Positions 30,150-38,374 of a DNA stretch of 42,220 bases are shown here, in pieces. Position numbers and translations under genes: made by a program. Within the stretch, counting starts at the first letter, position 1. Each line of letters begins with the position of its first letter. Source of the stretch: Rhodoferax sp. (GTDB lineage Bacteria; Pseudomonadota; Gammaproteobacteria; Burkholderiales; Burkholderiaceae_C); contig JAABQI010000285.1 in NCBI GenBank assembly GCA_011391545.1, positions 1 to 42,220 of the forward strand, read 5' to 3'. The notes below the pieces were generated by a model. It had not been told where the DNA came from and made no database searches. It saw only the letters and a program-made list of their open reading frames with translations.

Positions 30150-31760
30150 TCATGGGATCAAGGCGGCCGCGTGCTCGCGGAGTGCCTTGGCCAGCAACTG
30201 GTCGTGGCCATAGAGGTCGGGGTAAAAAAACACCCGGCCCGCCTTGACCACCACGGTGCTGTAGGCAATCAGCACGGTGACCGGTTGCGCCAGACGCAGG
30301 GTGCTCGACTGGCCGCTGCTCATCGCTGCCCGGATGCGCTCCTCGGGCCAATCGGGATCGTCCTGCAGCACAAAATTTGCCAGCGCCACCGGGTCCTGCA
30401 CGCGGATACAACCGTGGCTGAAGTCTCGCCGGTCGCGCTCGAACAGGCCTGGCGACGGCGTGTGGTGCAGGTAGATGTTGTCGTTGTTGGGGAAAACGAA
30501 CTTGATGTCGCCCAGCGCATTTTTGGGCCCCGGCCGCTGACGAATGCGCCATGCCCCCGACAGCACAGCGTCCAGGTGCTCAGGCGCCAGCGTGGTGACC
30601 ACCTGGCCGCCGGCCGCGACAAACTCCATGCCCTGGCGCGCCAGATAGCCCGGATCGGCGCGCAAATGGGGCACGGTTTCCTGGCGCGCAATCGAGGGCG
30701 GCACGTTCCAGTAGGGGCTGAACTCGATGAAGCGCATTTCCTCGTCGAACAGGGGGGTGCGCGTGTCCAGCGCCTTGCCGACGATCACCTTCATGGTCAG
30801 CTTGACATTGATTTTTCCGTTCTGCACCTCGTAGGCGCGCAGCATGAACTCAGGCACGTTCACCACCACCATGCGCGATGCCTGACGCAGGGGCGTCCAG
30901 CGCAGCCGCTCCAGGGTCAGCGCAATCTGCTCGGCCCGTTGCGCGGGCGGGACGTTCAGTTGCTGCAGGGTTCTGCGCCCGAGCACGCCGTCGGGCGACA
31001 GTCCGTGGCGTTCCTGAAAACGCATCAGCGCAGCGAGCAATTCCCCTTCAAGCCTTTCCGGAACCGGCGTCCCGGCGGTCAGATCGCCCAGCGCTTGCAG
31101 GCGCTGGGCCAGCAGCGACAGGCCATTCCAGGCCTGCCCGGCGTCCAGCTTGCGTCCGGGCAGGGCCGGCAACGGCGATTGCCAGGCCGGGTGATCGGCC
31201 AAGGCGCGGTAGTGTGCCAGAGCCTGACGCAGCGGCACGGCCATCGGTGCCTGGGTGGCCAGTTGCGCCACCGCCCGGCTCAGCCGCTGCTCGCGCACGG
31301 CCGTGCGCAGCCAAGCGGCGATGTCGGTGGTCGGGCCGGCGGGCGCTGCAAAGTTGGCTTTGATTTGCTGCGGGTTCACCCGCCCGAGGCTCAGATCGCT
31401 CAGGTAGTGCTGCATCGCCTGGGTCAGGGCGTTGTCCAGTTGGGTTTGCTCTGCTGACGTCAGCGCCGGGCCGGCCCCGGCCCGCGTCACGGCCAGGTGC
31501 AGGTCGGGCGCCTGATAGTGGTGTGGCTCCAGGCCCTCATCGGCGGCGGTGAGCAAGAACTGCACCGCTTGCTGCGCCTGCACGGTGGGCCGGTCGGCCT
31601 CGAACCAGAGGGATGGCTCTGTGCCCGGCAGGACGCTTGATGCAGACGCGCCGGTCACGCCCGCCAGGAGCCAGGCGCAGACCAGCCAACAGGCAATCAA
31701 CTTGCGAATGGCTGCCAAAAACCATGCCTTCAAGGCGCCCTCATTTCCGGTGAACTTCAT
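30150..31760 (-). CDS. L,D-transpeptidase, YcbB-like, with peptidoglycan-binding domain
   Basis: RFQERHGLSPDGVLGRRTLQQLN (PG binding) and YLHHTPSPGLFERDRRDFSHGCIRVQDP (YkuD HxxxxxxxxxSHGCIR). Confidence 0.93.
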   Translation of the reverse strand: MKFTGNEGALKAWFLAAIRKLIACWLVCAWLLAGVTGASASSVLPGTEPSLWFEADRPTVQAQQAVQFLLTAADEGLEPHHYQAPDLHLAVTRAGAGPALTSAEQTQLDNALTQAMQHYLSDLSLGRVNPQQIKANFAAPAGPTTDIAAWLRTAVREQRLSRAVAQLATQAPMAVPLRQALAHYRALADHPAWQSPLPALPGRKLDAGQAWNGLSLLAQRLQALGDLTAGTPVPERLEGELLAALMRFQERHGLSPDGVLGRRTLQQLNVPPAQRAEQIALTLERLRWTPLRQASRMVVVNVPEFMLRAYEVQNGKINVKLTMKVIVGKALDTRTPLFDEEMRFIEFSPYWNVPPSIARQETVPHLRADPGYLARQGMEFVAAGGQVVTTLAPEHLDAVLSGAWRIRQRPGPKNALGDIKFVFPNNDNIYLHHTPSPGLFERDRRDFSHGCIRVQDPVALANFVLQDDPDWPEERIRAAMSSGQSSTLRLAQPVTVLIAYSTVVVKAGRVFFYPDLYGHDQLLAKALREHAAALIP

Positions 31761-31788
31761 CGACCCGCGCCATGGCCAGCACTTGACC

Positions 31789-31983
31789 TCACGACGTCTG
31801 GCGCTTGGGCTGAGCTTTGGCTTCCTCGCCCTGTGCCTTCCATTTTTCATAGCATTCAAGGCCGCAAAAGTGGACAACATAGTCTGTGGCCTCGGGCACG
31901 GTGGCTTCGGACACCGGCACTTCCTTCATGCACACATCGCACTGGACCGACTCAAGCGCAACGGGCTTGTCTTTGCTTGTCAT
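31789..31983 (-). CDS. Small Cys-rich putative zinc-binding protein (DUF3330-like)
   Basis: MTSKDKPVALESVQCDVCMKEVPVSEATVPEATDYVVHFCGLECYEKWKAQ...; CxxC plus CxxxC pairs. Confidence 0.65.
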   Translation of the reverse strand: MTSKDKPVALESVQCDVCMKEVPVSEATVPEATDYVVHFCGLECYEKWKAQGEEAKAQPKRQTS

Positions 31984-32243
31984 GACACACTCCTTTATCG
32001 CAGCCATCCGGCAGGTGTTGCCGAGGCAGAGGATGGCGATCCCACTCGGTCACTTTGAAGCCTTGATTCTGGCCACCGCATGGGGATTTGTCCAGCTCAA
32101 TTCCCAAAAGCTCAATTTCCTAAACGCAGCATTGCCCATGGCCGACAAGCAAGCAGCACCTGCAAGCCACATGGCCCATGGCGTCAAACAAAAAAGCCTG
32201 GCCCTTGCGCACCTGCCGCAGCCAAATCTCCGAAGCGGCGTGG

Positions 32244-33476
32244 TCAGGACAGCAGGTCGCACAAGCTGCGTGCAATGACTTGGGTGGCGCGGCGCAGGTC
32301 CTGCAGGTCCAGCCGCTCGTCGGCGCGTTTGGCGTGGGACTCCAGCACGGTGCGCGGCCCGGCGCCATAGATCACGCCCGGAATGCCGCGTTGGGCAAAC
32401 AGGCGCACATCGGTGTACAGCGGCGTGCCCATGGCGGGAATGTCTTCTCCAAAAATGGTTTTGCCATGCTTCTGGATGGCATCGACCAGCGGCTGGTTGC
32501 CGGGCAGAGGCTGCATGGCATGGGCCAGCAGCATGCGCTTGACATCGACCGTGATGCCCGGCAATTTGGCGGCGGCATCAAGAATCAGCTGGCGCAGCGT
32601 GGCTTCGACCTCGGTGGCGTTTTCCTCGGGGATCATGCGCCGGTCGAGCTTGAAGCTGACCGTTCCAGGCACCACGTTGGTGTTGGTGCCGCCGCTGATC
32701 AGCCCGACGTTCAGATAAGGGTGGTTGATGCCCGGCACCTTCGAGCGGATGGCCTTGTACAGCGTGTTTTGCGTGTACAGCGCGTTCAGGATCTGCACCG
32801 CGGCCTGCAAGGCGTCGACACCCGATTCGGGAATGGCGGCGTGCGCCATCTGGCCGTGCACAGTCACTTCGAGTTGCAGGCAGCCGTTGTGCGCGGTGAT
32901 CACCTGGTAGCTGAAGCCCGCGGCAATCATCAAATCGGGTTTTGTCAAATTGTGCTTGAGCAACCAGGCTGGTCCCACCTCGCCGCCAAATTCCTCGTCG
33001 TAGGTGAACAGCAGCTCAATGCTGCCCTTGTTCGGTTTGCAGACCGCCTCAAGCGCGCGCATGGCAAAGGTGAAAGTGGAAAAGTCGCCCTTGCTGACCG
33101 CGCTGGCGCGACCATACACTTTGCCGTCAGCGATCTCGCCGCCGTAGGGGTCGTGCGTCCAGCCTTCGCCCGGGGGCACCACGTCGCCATGGACATTGAG
33201 CGCTATGGTTTTACCGCCCGCACCATAACGATGGCGCACGATCAGGTTGGTGATGCTTTGCAAGCCGGCGGCCTGCACCTCTGCAGCCGGCACCAGGTGC
33301 TTTTCGGCCTCGATGCCCATGGCCTGCAACAGCTCGGCCGTGCGCTCGGCATGGGGCGCGTTGTTGCCCGGCGGTGTGTCGGTGGGGACACGGATGAGTT
33401 CCTGCAGGAAGCGCACCTGTTCGTCAAAGTGGGCGTCGATCCAGGCGTCGAGTTGGGTGTGGGTGGTCATGGGCAT
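32244..33476 (-). CDS. M20 family metallopeptidase (ArgE/DapE/AllC superfamily)
   Basis: LNVHGDVVPPGEGWTHDPYGGEIADGKVYGRASAVSKGDFS, LFTYDEEFGGEVGPAW, GAGPRTVLESHAKRADERL. Confidence 0.9.
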   Translation of the reverse strand: MPMTTHTQLDAWIDAHFDEQVRFLQELIRVPTDTPPGNNAPHAERTAELLQAMGIEAEKHLVPAAEVQAAGLQSITNLIVRHRYGAGGKTIALNVHGDVVPPGEGWTHDPYGGEIADGKVYGRASAVSKGDFSTFTFAMRALEAVCKPNKGSIELLFTYDEEFGGEVGPAWLLKHNLTKPDLMIAAGFSYQVITAHNGCLQLEVTVHGQMAHAAIPESGVDALQAAVQILNALYTQNTLYKAIRSKVPGINHPYLNVGLISGGTNTNVVPGTVSFKLDRRMIPEENATEVEATLRQLILDAAAKLPGITVDVKRMLLAHAMQPLPGNQPLVDAIQKHGKTIFGEDIPAMGTPLYTDVRLFAQRGIPGVIYGAGPRTVLESHAKRADERLDLQDLRRATQVIARSLCDLLS

Positions 33477-33515
33477 AAGGGGCGGTTAGGTCAGGCATTT
33501 ATTGCCACGCTAATT

Positions 33516-33556
33516 GACATTGCGGGAAGCGCTAGCGACGCGGCAATCCATCGGGC
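33516..33556. repeat. Partial/degenerate copy of the palindromic repeat at the 3' end of the uraD-allC fusion
   Basis: GACATTGCGGGAAGCGCTAGCGACGCGGCAATCCATCG resembles the left half of the full element at 34607; includes the stop codon of the CDS. Confidence 0.5.
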
Positions 33557-35415
33557 ATGTCATTGGCTAATTGCATCAGCAGGTGGTTGAAAGCCTCGAC
33601 CGCCAGTTGCATGTCGTCGCTGGTCGTGGATTCGAGCGGGTTGTGGCTGATGCCGGCGTTCTGGCCGCGCACGAACAGCATGGCTTGCGGCATGATCTCA
33701 TGCAGCTTCATGGCATCGTGGCCGGCGCCGCTGGGCATGCGGTGGATCGGCAGGCCCAGGCTGGCCATTGCGTTCTCCCAGCGCTGCTGCCAATCCGGCG
33801 CACTCGGTGCGGCGCTGGCGCGCATGGATTCGGTGAGGTGATAGCTGACCTTGCGTTGCGCGCAAATGTCGGCCAATGCGCTCAACAGGTCGGCCTGCAG
33901 CGCGTCACGCTGCGCATTGCCGGGGGCGCGCAGGTCGAGCGAAAACTGGCAGCGGCCCGGCACCACGTTGACCGAGCCGTTGGGCACATTGAGCTGGCCC
34001 ACGGTGGCGACCGAGTCGCCGTCGCGCAAGGCGCGGCGCTCGCAGGCCAGCATGAATTCGGCAACCGTGCAGGCGGCGTCAAAGCGCTGGTTCATGGGCG
34101 TGGTGCCCGCATGGCAGGCGGTGCCCACCACCTCGCCGCTGTAACGCGCGCTGGCATTGATGGAGGTCACCGCCCCGAGTGGCAGGTTCAGCGCGTTGAG
34201 CACCGGGCCCTGCTCGATATGCACCTCCACAAAGCCCAAATACTTTTCCGGATCGCGTTTGAGATTGGCAATTTGCGCCAGCAAGGAGTCGGTGTCTTGT
34301 GCACTGCTCAGCCCTGCCTGTTGCATGGCGTCGCGCATCGACACCCCGTCGGCATCGCACTGGTCGAGCCAGGCCGGGTTGAAGTCACCGGTGAGCGCGC
34401 CCGAGCCCAGAAAGGTGGCCTTGAAACGCTGGCCTTCCTCTTCGGAAAACGCCGCCACCTCGATGGCGAATGGCAGGCGTTTGCCTGCGCGATGCAGTTC
34501 ACGCACGCAGGCCATGGGCACAAAAATACCGAGGCGGCCGTCGTGTTTGCCACCGTTGCGCACGGTGTCATAGTGGCTGCCGGTGAGCAGGGTTTTGCCA
34601 GGCGCAGTCGTCATTGCGAGCGTAGCGTGGCAATCCAGGCTTTCTGAATCCATGGATTGCCGCGTCGTACCTTCTCGCAATGACGACATCCCGTCATAGC
34701 GCCCCACCACATTGCCCACGGCGTCAATGGCCACACTGTCAAAGCCGCAGGCCTGCATCTGCGCCCGGATGAAAGCGGCGCAGGCGCAGTGCGCATCGGT
34801 CAGGTAGGTCACGGTGAGTTGATCCGGCGCTTCCGAGTACTGGCTCAGTTGCTCCTGCCAGTCCCACACCAAGTCACCCATCTCAGGCGTGATGTCAAAC
34901 TTGTCCTTCAGGCGAAGCTCTGCAATGCGGTGGATGTTGCGCAGGCATTCCTGCATCTCAAAGTCGGGGTGACCGTGCAGGCGGCGCTCAAAAGTGGCCA
35001 TGATCTCGGCCCGGCTCAAGCCCAGGCCACGAGGGCCGCGCACCGCCAGAATGAACGGCCAGCCAAATTTGGCGTTGTAGTCGGCATTGAGCTGCTGCAG
35101 CCGGTCAAATTCTTCTGCGCTGCAGTGGGTCAAGCCGGCCTTGCTTTGCTCGTTGGCTGACTCGGCCGTCAGGCTTTGGGTGACCATGGCCTTGCCCGCC
35201 AGCTCCGGGTGGGCGCGGATCAGGCCAAGCTGGGCCTCGCGCGGGGCGTTGCTCACCACCTGTGTCAGGATGAATTTGAGCTGGGGCAGCGACGAAAACG
35301 GACGCAGTGCCAGCGCGGCTTGTGCAATCCAGGGCGAGTGTTCGTACAGGCCGTCGAGCAGTTGCAGAGCCGCATCTTCCGGGGCGCTGTTGAGTTGATC
35401 CAGGGTCAGGGGCAT
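33532..35415 (-). CDS. Fused OHCU decarboxylase (UraD) - allantoate amidohydrolase (AllC-like Zn hydrolase)
   Basis: N-terminal UraD domain (REAQLGLIRAHPELAGKA, FGWPFILAVRG), C-terminal M20 amidohydrolase (LLTGSHYDTVRNGGKHDGRLGI, EVHIEQGPVLNALNLPLGAVTSI, SGAGHDAMKLHEIMPQAMLFVRGQNAGISHNPLE). Confidence 0.93.
   Translation of the reverse strand: MPLTLDQLNSAPEDAALQLLDGLYEHSPWIAQAALALRPFSSLPQLKFILTQVVSNAPREAQLGLIRAHPELAGKAMVTQSLTAESANEQSKAGLTHCSAEEFDRLQQLNADYNAKFGWPFILAVRGPRGLGLSRAEIMATFERRLHGHPDFEMQECLRNIHRIAELRLKDKFDITPEMGDLVWDWQEQLSQYSEAPDQLTVTYLTDAHCACAAFIRAQMQACGFDSVAIDAVGNVVGRYDGMSSLREGTTRQSMDSESLDCHATLAMTTAPGKTLLTGSHYDTVRNGGKHDGRLGIFVPMACVRELHRAGKRLPFAIEVAAFSEEEGQRFKATFLGSGALTGDFNPAWLDQCDADGVSMRDAMQQAGLSSAQDTDSLLAQIANLKRDPEKYLGFVEVHIEQGPVLNALNLPLGAVTSINASARYSGEVVGTACHAGTTPMNQRFDAACTVAEFMLACERRALRDGDSVATVGQLNVPNGSVNVVPGRCQFSLDLRAPGNAQRDALQADLLSALADICAQRKVSYHLTESMRASAAPSAPDWQQRWENAMASLGLPIHRMPSGAGHDAMKLHEIMPQAMLFVRGQNAGISHNPLESTTSDDMQLAVEAFNHLLMQLANDMPDGLPRR
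34607..34687. repeat. 81-bp palindromic repeat inserted in frame in the AllC-like domain
   Basis: Outer arms GTCGTCATTGCGA (34607-34619) / TCGCAATGACGAC (34675-34687) perfect; inner arms GGCAATCCA / TGGATTGCC perfect. Confidence 0.88.
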
Positions 35416-35427
35416 GGTAGGAACGCT

Positions 35428-36378
35428 TTAGGCTGAATAGGGGTGAATGACTTTCCAGTGCCGCGCAATGTCAATGCGACGGCACACCCACACCTTGTCA
35501 TGCTGAGCGATGTAATCCAGAAAGCGCTGCAGCGCCACAATGCGCCCAGGCCGGCCCAGCAGGCGGCAGTGCATGCCCACGCTCATCATCTTCGGCGCGT
35601 TCAGCCCGGCCGGGTCGCCCTCGGCATACAGCGCATCAAACGAGTCCTTGAGGTACTGAAAAAACGGGTCGGCGTAGGCGTAGCCCTGCGGCAAGGCAAA
35701 ACGCATGTCGTTGCAGTCAAGCGTGTAGGGCACGATCAGTTGTGGCACCACCTCGCCATTGGTCTTGGCCACTGCCATCCAGAACGGCAGGTCGTCGCCG
35801 TAGTAGTCGCTGTCGTAGTCAAAGCCGCCGTAGTCGGCCACCAGCCGGCGCGTGTTGGGGCTGTCGCGCCCGGTGTACCAGCCCAGCGGCCGGCTGCCCA
35901 TGAGTCCGGTCAATATCTCCATGCCACGCGCCATGTGCTCGCGCTCCACGGCTTCGGGCAGGTTCTGGTAATGAATCCAGCGCCAGCCATGGCAGGCAAT
36001 CTCGTGGCCCAATTGTTGGCAGGCCTGTACCAACTCAGGGTAACGCGCCAGGGCCATGCTGACACCAAACACCGTGAGTGGCAGGCCGCGCTGCTCAAAC
36101 TCGCGCAAAATCCGCCACACGCCGGCACGCGAGCCGTATTCGTAAATGCCTTCCATGCTGATGTGCCGGTCCGGGTAGCTGGCCGGGTTGGCCATCTCGG
36201 ACAAAAATTGCTCACTTCCGGCGTCGCCGTGCAGCACGCAGTTCTCGCCACCCTCTTCGTAGTTCAGGACAAACTGCACCGCAATGCGGGCCTGGTCGGG
36301 CCAGCGCGCGTGCGGCGGCTTGGGGCCGTAGCCCTTGAGGTCGCGCGGGTAGGGCAGGGTGCTGTTGTAGTGGCTCAT
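35428..36378 (-). CDS. puuE: Allantoinase PuuE
   Basis: [71 protein letters not shown] polysaccharide-deacetylase-type allantoinase. Confidence 0.95.
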   Translation of the reverse strand: MSHYNSTLPYPRDLKGYGPKPPHARWPDQARIAVQFVLNYEEGGENCVLHGDAGSEQFLSEMANPASYPDRHISMEGIYEYGSRAGVWRILREFEQRGLPLTVFGVSMALARYPELVQACQQLGHEIACHGWRWIHYQNLPEAVEREHMARGMEILTGLMGSRPLGWYTGRDSPNTRRLVADYGGFDYDSDYYGDDLPFWMAVAKTNGEVVPQLIVPYTLDCNDMRFALPQGYAYADPFFQYLKDSFDALYAEGDPAGLNAPKMMSVGMHCRLLGRPGRIVALQRFLDYIAQHDKVWVCRRIDIARHWKVIHPYSA

Positions 36379-36412
36379 GAATTTGTGCGAAGACGGTTGC
36401 TGGCTCCATCGC

Positions 36413-36424
36413 AGTGTATACACT
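36413..36424. promoter_or_regulatory. 12-bp palindrome AGTGTATACACT in the divergent puuE/hiuH promoter region
   Basis: Perfect palindrome in the 72-bp intergenic region between divergent ureide genes. Confidence 0.55.
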
Positions 36425-36450
36425 TTGACCCAATTTTTGAGGGCTTCACC

Positions 36451-36804
36451 ATGGGACTGAGTACGCATGTTTTGGACACCATGCATGGCACGCCGGCGGC
36501 CGGCATGCGGGTGACTTTGTACGCCGCGGAGGGTGACGCCTTGAAGCTGCTCAAGCAGTTCGTGCTGAATCAGGACGGCCGCAACCCGGACGGGTTGCTG
36601 CTGAGTGCCGCGGAATTGCAGCGCGGCAGCTACCGGCTGGTGTTTGACGTGGCGGCGTATTTCAAGTCGCGTGGCGTGGCCCTGCCGGAGCCCAATTTTT
36701 TGAATCAGGTGAATCTGGACTTCGGCGTGGCCAACCCCGGGCAGCATTACCACGTGCCGCTGCTGGTCAGCCCGTGGAGCTATTCAACCTACCGGGGGTC
36801 GTGA
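36451..36804 (+). CDS. hiuH: 5-hydroxyisourate hydrolase (transthyretin-like)
   Basis: [22 protein letters not shown] ... [19 protein letters not shown] with C-terminal YRGS motif. Confidence 0.95.
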   Translation: MGLSTHVLDTMHGTPAAGMRVTLYAAEGDALKLLKQFVLNQDGRNPDGLLLSAAELQRGSYRLVFDVAAYFKSRGVALPEPNFLNQVNLDFGVANPGQHYHVPLLVSPWSYSTYRGS

Positions 36805-36814
36805 GGTGGCGGCG

Positions 36815-37330
36815 TTAAAACTGTCCCTCGGTCAGCGTATCGAGCTGGAACAGGCCGCTTTTGTGCCACAGCCAGGTGTCGGTGTAGGTGACCCGGCCCA
36901 TGCGCACGGGAGCCGGGTAGGGTGCTGCCAGGCGCACGGTGCGCTCAATCTCGGCGATCACCTCGGGGGCGTGATTGGGCGCGCGCATCCAGCTGGTGCT
37001 GGTGACCAGGCCCATGCCATCCACCTCGACCTGCAACACGCCCACAGCGTAGAGCAGGGGCGGCATCTTGCCGCGGTAAACCCGCTGCAAATTGCGCTCG
37101 TACAAGTGGCTGGCCGCATCCTGACGGTAAGCACGGGGTGTGATGGCGTTCGACACGTAAGAAGGCACAGCCACAGGTGGGGCCACGACCACGGGGGCTG
37201 GCGGGGGCGGGGGGGCTGGCACGGGAACGGGCGGAGGCGGTGTCGTGGTACATCCAGCCAAAATCGCGGCGGCGCCAGCTGCCAGGCGCAGCGGGATCTG
37301 CTTGAGACGTAATGGGGCAAAAATGTTCAT
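36815..37330 (-). CDS. Proline-rich putative lipoprotein with TonB C-terminal-like region
   Basis: Lipobox-like AAAILAGC, Pro-rich PPPPVPVPAPPPPPAP, then LLYAVGVLQVEVDGMGLVTSTSWMRAPNHAPEVIAEIERTVRLAAPYPAP. Confidence 0.65.
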   Translation of the reverse strand: MNIFAPLRLKQIPLRLAAGAAAILAGCTTTPPPPVPVPAPPPPPAPVVVAPPVAVPSYVSNAITPRAYRQDAASHLYERNLQRVYRGKMPPLLYAVGVLQVEVDGMGLVTSTSWMRAPNHAPEVIAEIERTVRLAAPYPAPVRMGRVTYTDTWLWHKSGLFQLDTLTEGQF

Positions 37331-37451
37331 AGGATGTCTCGAAAAAGGTGATGGCTTGCGCAATCGGATTTTGGCTGCCACTGCCAAAACCGTAATGTGC
37401 CTCAAAAATGAGAGCCTGTAACCCGATATAGACTCATAAAAGTAAGCGATT

Positions 37452-38294
37452 GTGACATCCAGCCAACAACTCATCAAGCTTTTGGCCTCGCAGGACGCCA
37501 TTTGGGTGACGGTGCAGGCGCACCGCGGCTCGGTACCGCGGGAAGCAGGCGCCTGGATGGCTGTGTTTTCCAGCACCTCGATCGGCAGCATTGGCGGTGG
37601 TCATCTGGAGTGGCAGGCCATTGAGCAGGCACGGGCGCAACTGGGTGGACAAGCCGGTGCGCAGTTGCGGCGTTTTGCCCTGGGTCCGTCATTGGGTCAG
37701 TGTTGCGGCGGCGAGGTCACGCTGCAATTTGAGCCCGTAAGCAGCTCAGACAGGCCGCGCTTGCGCCAGCACTTGGCGGCACAGCAGGCGCTGTGGCCGC
37801 CCGTGGCCCTGTTTGGTGGCGGCCATGTGGCGGCCGCGCTGGTGCAGGTGTTGGGTCATTTGCCGTTTTTGGTGCACTGGCTGGACAGCCGCGACGGCAT
37901 TTTCCCTGAAACCCTGCCTGTCAACGTCCATGCCGAGCATTCCGAGCCGGTGAAGCGTGCCGTGGCAGGGCTGGCACCTGGCTCCCGGGTGCTGATCATG
38001 AGCTTCAGCCATGCCGAAGACCTCGACGTGGTGGCCGCCTGCCTGCTGCGCCAGCGCACCCAGCGCGATCTGCCTTTCGTCGGACTGATCGGTAGCCGAA
38101 GCAAATGGGCCACTTTCAGCCGTCGCCTGGCCGAGCGCGGCTTCAGTGCCAAGGAACTGGCGCAAGTCACCTGCCCAATCGGTGTGCCGGGCATTGCCGG
38201 GAAGGCGCCCGAAGTGATTGCTGTGGCGGTGGCGGCACAACTCTTGCTGTTGAATTCAACAATCGACGCAGTTCCGTCATTGCGAACAAAGTGA
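37452..38294 (+). CDS. xdhC: Xanthine dehydrogenase accessory protein XdhC
   Basis: VTVQAHRGSVPREAGAWMAV, IGGGHLEWQAIEQAR, LGQCCGGEVTLQFE, VALFGGGHVAAALVQVLG. Confidence 0.94.
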   Translation: MTSSQQLIKLLASQDAIWVTVQAHRGSVPREAGAWMAVFSSTSIGSIGGGHLEWQAIEQARAQLGGQAGAQLRRFALGPSLGQCCGGEVTLQFEPVSSSDRPRLRQHLAAQQALWPPVALFGGGHVAAALVQVLGHLPFLVHWLDSRDGIFPETLPVNVHAEHSEPVKRAVAGLAPGSRVLIMSFSHAEDLDVVAACLLRQRTQRDLPFVGLIGSRSKWATFSRRLAERGFSAKELAQVTCPIGVPGIAGKAPEVIAVAVAAQLLLLNSTIDAVPSLRTK

Positions 38295-38352
38295 AGCAGT
38301 CCATGACTTCTGAATGCATGGACTGCCACGCTTCGCTCGCAGTGACGGGAAC
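38272..38352. repeat. Copy of the palindromic repeat overlapping the xdhC 3' end
   Basis: Outer arms CCGTCATTGCGA / TCGCAGTGACGG (one mismatch), inner arms GCAGTCCATG / CATGGACTGC (perfect); central TTCTGAAT shared with the copy at 34607. Confidence 0.85.
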
Positions 38353-38374
38353 ATGATCAAACCAAGGAAGCCTG

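Noticed and set aside
29493-31457. 654-aa plus-strand ORF antisense to DUF882 and L,D-transpeptidase genes
   Set aside because: Antisense of two recognised proteins; no domain-like motifs; typical high-GC shadow ORF.
32008-32243. Possible small ORFs in the non-coding stretch between the DUF3330-like and M20 genes
   Set aside because: Several overlapping ORFs in different frames, none with convincing motifs or RBS.
32178-33590. 470-aa plus-strand ORF antisense to the M20 peptidase
   Set aside because: Shadow of a clear M20 family gene; composition is not protein-like.
35443-36804. 453-aa ORF containing HiuH as its C-terminus
   Set aside because: The upstream part is antisense to puuE; only 36451..36804 resembles a protein (HiuH), so the fusion is an ORF-calling artefact.
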